From Chryseobacterium gambrini (lineage in GTDB: Bacteria; Bacteroidota; Bacteroidia; Flavobacteriales; Weeksellaceae), in assembly GCF_900156825.1 (NCBI RefSeq), contig NZ_FTOV01000005.1:1-64000 (forward strand): a stretch of DNA of 64,000 bases, written 5' to 3'. The notes below the pieces were generated by a model, which did no database searches, was not told the origin of the DNA, and worked only from the letters and a program-made list of their open reading frames with translations. This document shows positions 36,087-45,377 of the stretch, one piece after another. The translations under genes were made by a program, and so were the position numbers. How positions within the stretch are numbered: position 1 is the stretch's first letter; the number at the start of each line of letters is the position of its first letter.

Positions 36087-37025
36087 TTAGTAATTCCACA
36101 TATCATTTTCCATTTGAAGGATCTGCGCCTTAATTCTGTCGCTTTCGTCAATCTGATCTTCAGCGTCTCTTGGAATATAGTCTTTGATGACTCCATCACC
36201 TAGTCCTGCTGATGATTTATAAATAACAGAAGAGAATCTTCTAGCGTTGATCAAATCATCAAAAGATAAATCTGCTGATGAATTTTTTCTGTTATAAACG
36301 TAATTGTTAGCTAAGATATCTCTTGCACTTGGATAATAAATCCAGAAAAGATCAATCAATTCATCTGCTCCAGCTAAAGGCTGTCCATCTGGTCCTGTTC
36401 TTCCTTGTACCGCAGGATCTGGTCCCATAGCAGCAAGACCAAGTGGTCTATATTTCAACTGACCATCTCTTTTATCAATGAACCACATACCCATTACTTT
36501 TAAAACTTTAACTTTATCAGTTGTCGTTTTAAAAACGTCAGTATATTCTTTTTTCTCCTGTTCTGTTAATTGTCTCCCTGAATTTAAGATGTCAATCGCT
36601 GCATCAGCAATTCTTACACTTTCTAATCTTTTTTGAATACCTTCTGGACTCAATTTAGTTACAAAATTTTCATCATCATAAACTTCAGCAATTTTTCCAC
36701 TTGTAGCAGCATCTAACAACAATTGATATAAAGATCTAGTCTGGCTAGATGTAAGACCATCAGGATTATCATAGTAGAATGGTTGATTAATTTTATCATT
36801 CATATCAATGATTTCCCAAACAAACATACTTTTAAGAATGTCTTTATCATCAACAAATCCATATTCCAAAGGCTTTACCTTTTTGTCAACAATACTATCA
36901 CCAATTTTTTGTTTGTTTTCAGCTCTCATTTGTCTAAACTCCTCTGGAGAAGAAGCGTTCAGGATGGTTTGGGAGAATGCAAACCCCGAAACCAATACTA
37001 AAAGACTGCTAATATATTTTTTCAT
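36087..37025 (-). CDS. gldN: Gliding motility / T9SS protein GldN
   Basis: A 312-residue periplasmic GldN with signal peptide MKKYISSLLVLVSGFAFS. The family is recognised by the region EYGFVDDKDILKSMFVWEII (about 53-72) and the C-terminal block DELIDLFWIYYPSARDILAN. With GldK it forms the large periplasmic ring of the T9SS at the outer membrane. It is the last gene of gldK-L-M-N, 23 bp after gldM, and ends at a strong terminator. Length is slightly below the F. johnsoniae protein. Confidence 0.96.
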   Translation of the reverse strand: MKKYISSLLVLVSGFAFSQTILNASSPEEFRQMRAENKQKIGDSIVDKKVKPLEYGFVDDKDILKSMFVWEIIDMNDKINQPFYYDNPDGLTSSQTRSLYQLLLDAATSGKIAEVYDDENFVTKLSPEGIQKRLESVRIADAAIDILNSGRQLTEQEKKEYTDVFKTTTDKVKVLKVMGMWFIDKRDGQLKYRPLGLAAMGPDPAVQGRTGPDGQPLAGADELIDLFWIYYPSARDILANNYVYNRKNSSADLSFDDLINARRFSSVIYKSSAGLGDGVIKDYIPRDAEDQIDESDRIKAQILQMENDMWNY

Positions 37026-37048
37026 AATATTTTTTTATCTTATTAAAA

Positions 37049-38638
37049 TTACTGAACGTTGATTACAACTGGTGAGATATTTTTCAACGTCTGATTTCCT
37101 AAACCTGTGGCAGTAGCTTTAATGTCGAAGACATATACTACATCTCCAGCTCTTAGATTTTTCACTAATCCTGCAGCTTCATCAAGACTACTTCCCTTGA
37201 TTAATAATGCAGCTCTACCCGGAACTTTTACCATAAATTGATTAACAGTAAATGAAACTGGGAAATCAAAATCAGGAATTGCTGCCTGTACTGTTTGATT
37301 TGGTATAGAAGTAGCAGGAACATTCAATACTGTTTGACCTCTCATTTGACCTTGAGGAGCAGGAACATTCTTAATTCTATATTCAAATGTCTGAGAAACA
37401 GTTTTACCCGATGGATCTGTACCAGATAATGTAAGCTTAAGAGTATTTCCAGTAGAAGGAATTACATTCCATTTACCAGGACCTGCACTTTTCACTACTG
37501 CACCTGGAGCAGATAGAGACAATTTAGAATTATCAGCACCCAAGATTGATCCAGAAAGAGGGTTCTCTAAGCCTCTGTAAACAACATTCATTTTATCAGG
37601 AGAAAGCAATAAACCTTTTTGAAGCTTAACTTCCTGTGGTCCTGCGATTACATTATAAGTATGTGTGAAAGGGAAGTTTTGAGCTTTTCCAGTCGCATCT
37701 GTTAATGTAATATTTCCGCTAAATGTTTTTTGTCCGATTCCGCTTGTATTAAGATTTGCATAACCTTTTCCATTTTCCTGTCTGCTTACTCCGGAAATAC
37801 TGATCTTATTACTGTTTGAATAGTTTCCTAACATTACAACTGCTTCAGCCGGTTTTCCTGCAACAACATCTACAGGCGCAGAAACAATAGCTTCATAGCT
37901 TGTAAATTTGATACTTGCATCCACTTTTTCCTGTAGCATTAATGCCAATGCATCAGACTGAACGTTTCTTGCATCATTCTGAATAATTTCTAAGTTAGAA
38001 ATTGCAGCAATTAGCGGCTGATGATAAAACTTGTTTTGGAACCAAGTTTTGTCATTTGGAGATTTTCCTTTTGGATATTCGGCAATTAAAGATTTATTAG
38101 CTCTTTCAACCAAATCCTTCAATTGCGGATTGTTTCCGAAAGTAGCGTTAATGTAATTTCTTACATCATCAATTTTTGCTTTTAATTCCAATGCACCTTT
38201 TGACGGTGTGTTTTCATCTCCTTCTCTGAAAAAATATTCAGTTGTAGCTTCATTATTGTTAAGCGCTGCAAAGTTTTCACTCACGTCAACATCTTTTCCC
38301 TGTGCATCTTTATCGTGAAACTCTGATTTCTTCTTAAGAACATCTTTAATTTCCTGAGCAGATTTTACCAAAACATTGATCTTATCTCTAAGAACCTGAT
38401 ACTGAGCCCATGGCTGCGCATAAGTATCCGGAACCTGCTGAGCTTTAGCTTCAAGAGTTTTTTCAAAAATCTTTTCGTTTTTTCTTTCAGTTAAAGTTCT
38501 TGTTTCATTAAGAGCTTTAGTAGAGTCATAATATGACCTGATGATTTCCGCATCAATATTTAGGGCCATCATAGCGATGAACACCAAATACATCAGGTTG
38601 ATCATCTTCTGACGAGGTGTCTGTTTTCCTGCTGCCAT
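37049..38638 (-). CDS. gldM: T9SS motor/shaft protein GldM
   Basis: A 529-residue protein with one N-terminal membrane helix (about 13-30, INLMYLVFIAMMALNI) and a long periplasmic part with helical D1 and beta-rich D2-D4 domains. Together with GldL it forms the proton-powered rotary motor of the T9SS; the periplasmic shaft contacts the GldK-GldN ring. The N-terminal segment, with MAAGKQTPRQKMINL ahead of the TM, is typical. It lies between gldL (53 bp upstream) and gldN. Confidence 0.96.
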   Translation of the reverse strand: MAAGKQTPRQKMINLMYLVFIAMMALNIDAEIIRSYYDSTKALNETRTLTERKNEKIFEKTLEAKAQQVPDTYAQPWAQYQVLRDKINVLVKSAQEIKDVLKKKSEFHDKDAQGKDVDVSENFAALNNNEATTEYFFREGDENTPSKGALELKAKIDDVRNYINATFGNNPQLKDLVERANKSLIAEYPKGKSPNDKTWFQNKFYHQPLIAAISNLEIIQNDARNVQSDALALMLQEKVDASIKFTSYEAIVSAPVDVVAGKPAEAVVMLGNYSNSNKISISGVSRQENGKGYANLNTSGIGQKTFSGNITLTDATGKAQNFPFTHTYNVIAGPQEVKLQKGLLLSPDKMNVVYRGLENPLSGSILGADNSKLSLSAPGAVVKSAGPGKWNVIPSTGNTLKLTLSGTDPSGKTVSQTFEYRIKNVPAPQGQMRGQTVLNVPATSIPNQTVQAAIPDFDFPVSFTVNQFMVKVPGRAALLIKGSSLDEAAGLVKNLRAGDVVYVFDIKATATGLGNQTLKNISPVVINVQ

Positions 38639-38691
38639 TCTCTTTTCTTTGTTTTTTGATTAAGTAGTTAATTTAAAAATGGTTTGGGAAA

Positions 38692-39381
38692 TTAAGACTT
38701 CATAGCAGTTAGCATACCGCCATAAACTCTGTTTAGATTGTTTAAGTTTGAAGTTAAACCTTGTAGTTCCTGATTGAATTTTTCTGATTGTTCAGCAGAT
38801 TTCTGCATATCTGCAACATATTTATTAGTAAACTCAGATTGTTTTTTAGTGCTTTCCATTTGCATTGCATATAAAGCATTCATGCTTTCCATGTGCTGCG
38901 CTGCTTTATTTAACTGCTCGTTATATTTATGAGTAGAAGCAGAAACGTCAACAGTCTGGTTGATCTGATCTACTGAGCTTGAAAATTTATCGATTCCTGT
39001 TCTTAATCTTTCAAATAACTGAACATCAAGTTTAGCATCCTGAAGCATTTTGTCTAATTTGGTAGAAAGAGAGTTTTCTAATTCAGCAAATTGAGCAGAG
39101 TTGCTTTTAGATACATTTGAGTGTAATGGATTTGGGTTTGCGTGTTTATCTAATAATTCAGGATAAACGTTTTCCCAAGCATAAGACTCCTCAGATTTTG
39201 GCGGGTCGAAAGCGAAAATAATGAAGATGATAGCTTCCGTAATAAGTCCCACTGTAAGGGCCATGTTTCCGTTAATTGGTCCCAAGGTAATGTGAGTAAT
39301 TTTAAGCCAAGCTCCAAGAATTACAATTGCAGCACCGAATGAATAGAAGAAATTCATCCAAGCATCTTTAGTCTTAAACAT
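38692..39381 (-). CDS. gldL: T9SS motor protein GldL
   Basis: A 229-residue inner-membrane protein with two transmembrane helices (about 10-28 and 40-58; the first starts WMNFFYSFGAAIVILGAWLK) and a long cytoplasmic coiled-coil region (about 85-225, with FAELENSLSTKLDKML). It forms a ring around two GldM copies and conducts protons for the motor. Glutamate 49 in TEAIIF within TM2 is a possible proton-path residue by analogy with other GldL proteins. It lies 57 bp after gldK. Confidence 0.95.
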   Translation of the reverse strand: MFKTKDAWMNFFYSFGAAIVILGAWLKITHITLGPINGNMALTVGLITEAIIFIIFAFDPPKSEESYAWENVYPELLDKHANPNPLHSNVSKSNSAQFAELENSLSTKLDKMLQDAKLDVQLFERLRTGIDKFSSSVDQINQTVDVSASTHKYNEQLNKAAQHMESMNALYAMQMESTKKQSEFTNKYVADMQKSAEQSEKFNQELQGLTSNLNNLNRVYGGMLTAMKS

Positions 39382-39438
39382 ATAAGTTAGTTTTTTTTAA
39401 TGTTAAATAAAATTTATCGAAAAATAATGGTGATTGAA

Positions 39439-40857
39439 TTATCTGTTAACTTTTCTTGGTTTAACAGCAGCTTCAGGAATATCCTGTACAGTTCTGAATC
39501 CGATATAACTTCTTGCAGAGTCTTTTCTTTCCCAGTCTCTTGCACCGTTCATAAGCATATATCCTACATCTTTCCAAGATCCTCCTCTGATAGATTTCTT
39601 AGTATCTGCCAAATCTTTCGTAGAAGGATTTAAAGTAGATGAGAATCCGTATGAAGAGTTGTTGTAATCAGATGATGTCCATTCAGAAACGTTTCCAGCC
39701 ATATCAAATAACCCAAATCCATTTTTCTTAAATTTCTTAACTGGAGCTGTATATGTATAAGTACCTTTTTTGTCGTCTTCCATATAGTTACCTCTCTTCG
39801 GTTTGAAGTTTGCCAAGTAGCAACCTCTGTCGTCCATTAAGTAAGGACCTCCCCAAGGATAAGTAGCATTTTGCATTCCTCCTCTTGCAGCATATTCCCA
39901 CTCGATTTCCGTAGGCAGTCTGAACTGCAATGGTCTTTGTTTTCTTCTTTTTAAGCTTTCGTTATAATCAGATTTCAATTTAGATCTGAAGTTACAGTAT
40001 GCTCTTGCCTGATCCCAAGTTACCCCAACTACAGGATAATCTTTGTAAGCTTTGTGCCAGAAATACTGCTCAAACAAAGGCTCGTTATAAGCAAAATGGA
40101 AATCTTTTACCCAAACAGTAGTGTCCGGATAGATGGCAATGCTTTCGCTTCTAAGGTAGTTTACTCCTCTTTCTTTTTCAGCCATTGCTACATCCATATC
40201 TCCCCATCTGTAAGTATACTTCAATTTACTAACGTCAAGGATTCTTTCATTACCGATTCTTGAAGAAGCTGGTAAATACATAGATTCTAAAACTTCCGCA
40301 TATTCTACATCCGGATATTTAGATGTACTCCAGTGCAAAGGAACTTTCCAGTCGATTTTTTTCGTTGGATCGTAGTTTCCTTCGTTTCCACCGCCTTGTC
40401 CTTCTAAATATTCCTGATATGGTGTTAAATTCTCTTCTTTCTGAGCAAGGTATGCATAATCTCCGATGCTTGTTCCTTTACCTTTACCTTCACCACCTTC
40501 TCCGGCAGCTTCAGCAAGTAAAGTTCTTGCGATAGAATCTCTTACATAATTGATAAATACCCTGTATTCCGCATTAGTAGTTTCTGCTTCATCCATGAAG
40601 AAAGAAGAAACAGTAACAGTTTTTGCCGGAGCCTTTTCAGGACTGTTTGTGAAATCCTGATCAGTTAATCCTGCAACAAACGATCCTGCAGGAATAGCTA
40701 CCATTCCGTAAGGTCTTTCTGCAACAAATGATTTTGTTTTTTCTCTAGGTATCAATTCTCCTTTTGTTCCCGGTTTACCCACTGAAGAGGCTCCCCCACC
40801 TGAACAAGATACCGATGCTACCGACGCAGACAATAATAAAAGAAATATCCTTTTCAT
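39439..40857 (-). CDS. gldK: Gliding motility lipoprotein GldK
   Basis: A 472-residue lipoprotein (lipobox ASVSC, Cys18) with a formylglycine-generating-enzyme-like (SUMF1/FGE) domain, seen as GSFVAGLTDQDFTN (about 58-71), FRLPTEIEWEYAARGG (about 316-331) and GNVSEWTSSDYNN (about 392-404). GldK and GldN form the T9SS periplasmic ring. The catalytic cysteines of true FGE are not expected in GldK. It is the first gene of the gld operon, 108 bp after glmS ends, with a weak upstream box TATATTTA at 40887-40880. Confidence 0.96.
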   Translation of the reverse strand: MKRIFLLLLSASVASVSCSGGGASSVGKPGTKGELIPREKTKSFVAERPYGMVAIPAGSFVAGLTDQDFTNSPEKAPAKTVTVSSFFMDEAETTNAEYRVFINYVRDSIARTLLAEAAGEGGEGKGKGTSIGDYAYLAQKEENLTPYQEYLEGQGGGNEGNYDPTKKIDWKVPLHWSTSKYPDVEYAEVLESMYLPASSRIGNERILDVSKLKYTYRWGDMDVAMAEKERGVNYLRSESIAIYPDTTVWVKDFHFAYNEPLFEQYFWHKAYKDYPVVGVTWDQARAYCNFRSKLKSDYNESLKRRKQRPLQFRLPTEIEWEYAARGGMQNATYPWGGPYLMDDRGCYLANFKPKRGNYMEDDKKGTYTYTAPVKKFKKNGFGLFDMAGNVSEWTSSDYNNSSYGFSSTLNPSTKDLADTKKSIRGGSWKDVGYMLMNGARDWERKDSARSYIGFRTVQDIPEAAVKPRKVNR

Positions 40858-40965
40858 GTTAATTTTTATAATTAAGCCGTAAATATATAATTTTTTTAAG
40901 AAACTTTTAAGATTTTTTTTGAAATAACGGAAGAAATCTAAATTTATTTTATTTACAAGTAATTT

Positions 40966-42819
40966 TTATTCTACCGTTACAGATTTCGCAAGGTTTCTAG
41001 GCTGGTCTACGTTAGCTCCGCGATACACTGCAATATAGTATGCCAACAACTGTAGAGGCACTGATGCAACGATTGGAGAGAAACATTCTGATGTTTCCGG
41101 AATTTCAATAACGTAATCTGCCATCGCACTTACCTGCGTGTCTCCTTTATTTACAACAGCAATAATTTTTCCTTTTCTTGCTTTAATTTCCTGAACGTTG
41201 CTTACAATTTTATCATAATGTCCTTTTTTAGGAGCAATGATAACAATAGGCATATTTTCATCAATTAAAGCAATAGGACCGTGCTTCATTTCTGCAGCAG
41301 GGTATCCTTCAGCATGAATATAAGAGATTTCTTTTAATTTTAATGCACCTTCGAGTGCAGCAGGATAATTGTATCCTCTTCCTAAATATAAGAAATTGGT
41401 TGCACTTACAAAATCCTTAGCGATATTTTGTACCAACTCGTGAGTAGTTACTAAAACATCTTCTATTTTTCTAGGAATTGCATCCAGTTCTGCAATTAAG
41501 CTCATAAACTCAGCATTTCCTAAATTTCCATTATGTTTTCCTAATTTCAGAGCTATTAAAGAAAGAATGGTTAACTGTGCAGTAAATGCTTTTGTAGAAG
41601 CTACTCCGATTTCAGGACCAGCATGCGTGTAAGATCCAGCGTCTGTAATTCTTGCAATAGATGAATCTACGACATTACAAATACCATAAATAAATGCTCC
41701 TCTTTCTTTAGCCAATTTTAAAGCTGCCATGGTATCTGCAGTCTCTCCTGACTGAGAAATAGCAATAACAACATCTTTATCTGTAATAATCGGATTTCTG
41801 TATCTGAATTCAGAAGCATATTCTACTTCAACAGGAATTCTTGCATATTCTTCAATCAGGTATTCTCCGATAAGTCCTGCGTGCCAAGAAGTTCCGCAAG
41901 CAATAATAATTATTCTATTGGCATTTTTAAATTTCTCGATATGATCCCAGATTCCTGCCATTTTTATAACTCCTTCATCTACAATAAGTCTTCCTCTCAT
42001 CGTATCATGAACGGATTTAGGCTGTTCGAAAATTTCTTTTAGCATGAAATGTTCATAACCTCCTTTTTCAATCTGCTCTAGACTTAATTTAAGCTCCTGA
42101 ATTTCCGGTTCAATTTTAGAGTTCTCACTGATGGTTCTGATGTCTACTCCATTTTCAAGAGAAATCGTTGCCATATGACCTTCTTCAAGATAAATAGCCT
42201 CTTTCGTAAATTCTACGAATGGAGAAGCGTCTGAAGCGATAAAATATTCTTTATCTGCAATTCCTATTGCCAAAGGAGATCCTAATCTTCCTACAACTAA
42301 AACACCCGGAAAATCTTCATGCATTACTGTAATTGCATATGCACCATATACTTCATTAAGGGCATATCTTACTGCGGTAGGAAAATCCATTTCAGTATTT
42401 AAATCCATAAAATACTGTACTAGATTTACTAAAACTTCCGTATCTGTTTCAGATTTAAATGTAAATCCTTTTTCAGTAAGCATCGTTTTAATCGTATCAT
42501 AATTTTCAATGATCCCATTATGAACAAGTGCTATTTTTCCGTTATTGGATAAATGTGGATGAGAATTTCTGTCGCTGGGAACACCATGTGTAGCCCAACG
42601 TGTATGTCCCATACCAATTTTTGCAACTCCTTTTAACTGACTGGAAATATTTACCAAATCATCTACCTTGCCTTTTGTTTTCTCAACTTCAAGTTTATTC
42701 TCCGCATTTTCAAGAACAATTCCGGCACTATCGTACCCTCTGTATTCTAATCTTCTAAGACCGTTAATTACAATATCGTAAGCGTCCTGAAAACCTGTAT
42801 ATCCAACGATTCCGCACAT
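40966..42819 (-). CDS. glmS: Glutamine-fructose-6-phosphate aminotransferase GlmS
   Basis: A 617-residue enzyme making glucosamine-6-phosphate for cell wall and LPS. The N-terminal glutaminase domain starts MCGIVGYTG with nucleophile Cys2, and HTRWATHGVPS follows. Two SIS isomerase domains come after it (about 285-420 and 460-600; SQSGETADT at about 355, and TKAFTAQL at about 410). Full length, no anomaly. It is third in a run of glgA-like, DUF4270 and glmS genes with gaps of 14 and 23 bp, and the gld operon follows. Confidence 0.97.
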   Translation of the reverse strand: MCGIVGYTGFQDAYDIVINGLRRLEYRGYDSAGIVLENAENKLEVEKTKGKVDDLVNISSQLKGVAKIGMGHTRWATHGVPSDRNSHPHLSNNGKIALVHNGIIENYDTIKTMLTEKGFTFKSETDTEVLVNLVQYFMDLNTEMDFPTAVRYALNEVYGAYAITVMHEDFPGVLVVGRLGSPLAIGIADKEYFIASDASPFVEFTKEAIYLEEGHMATISLENGVDIRTISENSKIEPEIQELKLSLEQIEKGGYEHFMLKEIFEQPKSVHDTMRGRLIVDEGVIKMAGIWDHIEKFKNANRIIIIACGTSWHAGLIGEYLIEEYARIPVEVEYASEFRYRNPIITDKDVVIAISQSGETADTMAALKLAKERGAFIYGICNVVDSSIARITDAGSYTHAGPEIGVASTKAFTAQLTILSLIALKLGKHNGNLGNAEFMSLIAELDAIPRKIEDVLVTTHELVQNIAKDFVSATNFLYLGRGYNYPAALEGALKLKEISYIHAEGYPAAEMKHGPIALIDENMPIVIIAPKKGHYDKIVSNVQEIKARKGKIIAVVNKGDTQVSAMADYVIEIPETSECFSPIVASVPLQLLAYYIAVYRGANVDQPRNLAKSVTVE

Positions 42820-42842
42820 ATTTTTATCAAGTGTATTTTAAA

Positions 42843-44411
42843 TTATTTTGTACCGTAAATTACTTTTAACTGAACTCTGTTTGGATTTCCTGCCTGTGAT
42901 CCCACAAAAACAGCTCTATTTGTATTATATGGTGTTGTAGTGAACTTATATCCTACTAAACTAATACCATCAGAATTAGTCTGGAAAGATCCCATATCAA
43001 TTCTAAAATATTTTGTAGTATTATCTGCTGAAGTTTCTACAAGATCTTTAACCGATTTGGTAACTATAAAATCATAATATGTAGGATTTTTATCATAATC
43101 AAAAATCTTATAAATACTATAATTGTTAGAACCTGCTAAATTTAGTATATCAGAAGTAAAGCCTGTTCTAGTTTTATCCGGAGTAGATGAAGTAAGATCT
43201 TTATATTTTTGCAAAATTGTAAATTCTCTAGGTTTAGCAAAATTATTATTCCAGTCCATAGGATCTGTATATATTCTGACTTTAGCACTAATAATAGCAG
43301 CTTTATCATTTTGATATAGTTGTTTAAGCTGATTAATAGTTGCATCTGGAATTTTAATACCTATTGATGGACCTCCCATTCCCTGTAAAAATAGTTTTGG
43401 AGCACCATTATTTTGATTCCCAATTGTAGCCGCTGCCCATGCAGAAGCAGTTCTGTTATATTCATACTGTCCAACATGTGTATTGGCAGAACCTAACGGA
43501 AATGAAAATGTTGTTTGCGGTCTAGTAGTTGTCCCGTTTTCTGTTTTATCATATTTATAATACATGATAAGATCCATATCATTAGGTGAAAACTGGAATA
43601 AATATCCATCCTGTTCGTCAACAGAAATTCTAATTCCTTTAAAATATCTAATAAAATTTGAAGCATCCTGAAGTTCTGGTTGATCTTTCTTTGCTATAAT
43701 TTTATTTTGAAAAAATGTTTTATCTAATGGAATCCTAATTCCTGGAGTTGACGCGGTGAATAAAGCTGCTCCGCCATCATCTTTGGTGATGGCTATAGAA
43801 CTTACATAGCCTTTAAACTGCTTTGAACCTAAATCCGCACCGATATCAAAAGTCTGATTAGATTTAACGCTATCAGAAGCTCCTTTTAAAAAAGTATTTA
43901 CCTCGTGAACTCTTAAATTAAATGTTCTTTTCGTTTTACCAAATTTTAAAACAGGATATGTATTTACTACTTTTTTAGCATTAACACTTCCGTCGGCTGC
44001 TGTTGTGTAAGTATAATTATCATCTACTGTATTGGTTGTAACACTGTCAGTAGCGTATCTAGGCTTCATAACCAAAACTACAGAGTCTACAACAGCGTTT
44101 GTTCCAAAATCAGGATCATAAAGTGGTAATCTTAGCTGCGTTAGATAAGAAGCTTTTTGCATTCCGAATTGCCCTTCACTGAAAGCACCTAAGACAGCAT
44201 AAGTTAATTTTGAGGCATCACTTCGGATACTATCATTATTATTTATATTGAATGCAGTAACATCAAAAGATTTTTCATTTCCCTGTGCAGCACCATCTAA
44301 GAATAATTGCTCACCCAGTGTATCTGCATCCGGCTCACAATTATAAAGTAATGCACTTCCGAAAACCACCATAGAAAAAACGGTGATTGCTTTTTTAATA
44401 GTATGAATCAT
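42843..44411 (-). CDS. DUF4270 family outer-membrane lipoprotein
   Basis: A 522-residue protein, probably a lipoprotein: a hydrophobic N-terminus and LYNC with Cys25, followed by EPDADTLGEQLF. The length and the C-terminal block DFIVTKSVKDLVE match DUF4270, a Bacteroidetes family usually surface-linked and of unknown activity. The gene is noticeably more AT-rich than its neighbours. It is 14 bp after the glgA-like gene and 23 bp before glmS, so all three should be one transcript. Confidence 0.85.
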   Translation of the reverse strand: MIHTIKKAITVFSMVVFGSALLYNCEPDADTLGEQLFLDGAAQGNEKSFDVTAFNINNNDSIRSDASKLTYAVLGAFSEGQFGMQKASYLTQLRLPLYDPDFGTNAVVDSVVLVMKPRYATDSVTTNTVDDNYTYTTAADGSVNAKKVVNTYPVLKFGKTKRTFNLRVHEVNTFLKGASDSVKSNQTFDIGADLGSKQFKGYVSSIAITKDDGGAALFTASTPGIRIPLDKTFFQNKIIAKKDQPELQDASNFIRYFKGIRISVDEQDGYLFQFSPNDMDLIMYYKYDKTENGTTTRPQTTFSFPLGSANTHVGQYEYNRTASAWAAATIGNQNNGAPKLFLQGMGGPSIGIKIPDATINQLKQLYQNDKAAIISAKVRIYTDPMDWNNNFAKPREFTILQKYKDLTSSTPDKTRTGFTSDILNLAGSNNYSIYKIFDYDKNPTYYDFIVTKSVKDLVETSADNTTKYFRIDMGSFQTNSDGISLVGYKFTTTPYNTNRAVFVGSQAGNPNRVQLKVIYGTK

Positions 44412-44425
44412 TAAAAATGTGTTTT

Positions 44426-45196
44426 TTAATAAATTTGATTTATAGAATCTACGTCAAGATATTCCGATTTGGGAGTAGAACTTTCGTTGAAAGCTTTATC
44501 TAAGTCTTCATCTAAAAATTCATCTCCTTTTATAACCATATCTACGTAGTTCATGCTTTCGATCACAAAAGATTTTACACTCGGATTATCTAACGCTTTT
44601 AATCCTGAAATATTATCAAACTTCAGTTTTTCGTCGATATTGGAAGCTAGAGATGCATCTTTCTCATTGTATAATGAAAGAACGATTTTGGCATCCTTAA
44701 AATAAGTATCTGTTTCGTAATAGGTTTTCAGATAAATAGGAACAAAAGAAGCCATCCATCCGTTCAGATGAATAACATCAGGAACCCAATTCAGTTTCTT
44801 AATGGTTTCAATTACTCCTCTGGCAAAAAATATTGCTCTTTCATCATTATCCTCGAAAGGCTGTCCTTCATCATCAAAATAATATTGTTTTCTTTTGAAA
44901 TACTCTTCGTTATCAATAAAGTAAACCTGAAGTCTTTCCCCCGGAAGAGACGCTACTTTAATAATAAGAGGCTGATCCAGATCATTAATAATAATATTCA
45001 TTCCTGAAAGGCGGATCACCTCATGAAGCTGGAATTTTCTTTCACTTATTTGTCCAAATCTTGGCATAAAAACTCTTACATCATTGCCTTCTTGGTGCAT
45101 CTTAAGTGCCATTTTGTTTACCACTGCAGCCATATTTGTATCTTCCTGATATGGATACATCTCTGTAGTAATGTACAGTATTTTTTGATTCGGCAT
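44426..45196 (-). CDS. Half-size glycogen-synthase-like protein (GT5 N-terminal domain)
   Basis: A 256-residue protein resembling only the N-terminal Rossmann domain of GT5 glycogen/starch synthase: KILYITTEMYPY at the start, FFARGVIETI and PDVIHLNGWMASFVP in the middle, as in GlgA. The C-terminal nucleotide-sugar domain is missing. The usual KTGGLADV motif is replaced by QEDTNMAAV (residues 17-25), so the lysine that binds ADP-glucose aligns with Glu18. Half-size GlgA-like genes near panC are known in Bacteroidetes, but the missing residues argue against normal synthase activity. It is first in an operon with DUF4270 and glmS. Confidence 0.8.
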   Translation of the reverse strand: MPNQKILYITTEMYPYQEDTNMAAVVNKMALKMHQEGNDVRVFMPRFGQISERKFQLHEVIRLSGMNIIINDLDQPLIIKVASLPGERLQVYFIDNEEYFKRKQYYFDDEGQPFEDNDERAIFFARGVIETIKKLNWVPDVIHLNGWMASFVPIYLKTYYETDTYFKDAKIVLSLYNEKDASLASNIDEKLKFDNISGLKALDNPSVKSFVIESMNYVDMVIKGDEFLDEDLDKAFNESSTPKSEYLDVDSINQIY

Positions 45197-45234
45197 AAAT
45201 TTCTATCTAATTTTTGTAAAAATGCTTTAATGTG

Positions 45235-45242
45235 CAAAATTA
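45235..45242 (-). promoter_or_regulatory. -7 box for the glgA-like / DUF4270 / glmS operon
   Basis: TAATTTTG on the minus strand, about 40 bp before the ATG. No clear -33 element. Confidence 0.45.
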
Positions 45243-45349
45243 CGAAAAAACATTCATTATTATTTTAATTAACATTTTTTTACGATAATTCCCTTTCTAA
45301 AATTATTAAAACTAGGACTTCATGTGTCATAATTATATGATATTTTTAG

Positions 45350-45357
45350 TATTTTTG
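45350..45357 (+). promoter_or_regulatory. -7 box for panC
   Basis: TATTTTTG, 20 bp upstream of the panC ATG. No clear TTTG at -33. Confidence 0.45.
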
Positions 45358-45377
45358 AATTACTATTAAAATAAACT

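Noticed and set aside
36032..36199. N-terminal extension of the FAD oxidoreductase
   Set aside because: It overlaps gldN and its terminator; the FAD motif begins right after MKNVDYIIV at 36031.
36087..40857. Possible insertion or transfer in the gld region
   Set aside because: The order K-L-M-N, lengths and terminator are all standard for Flavobacteriia.
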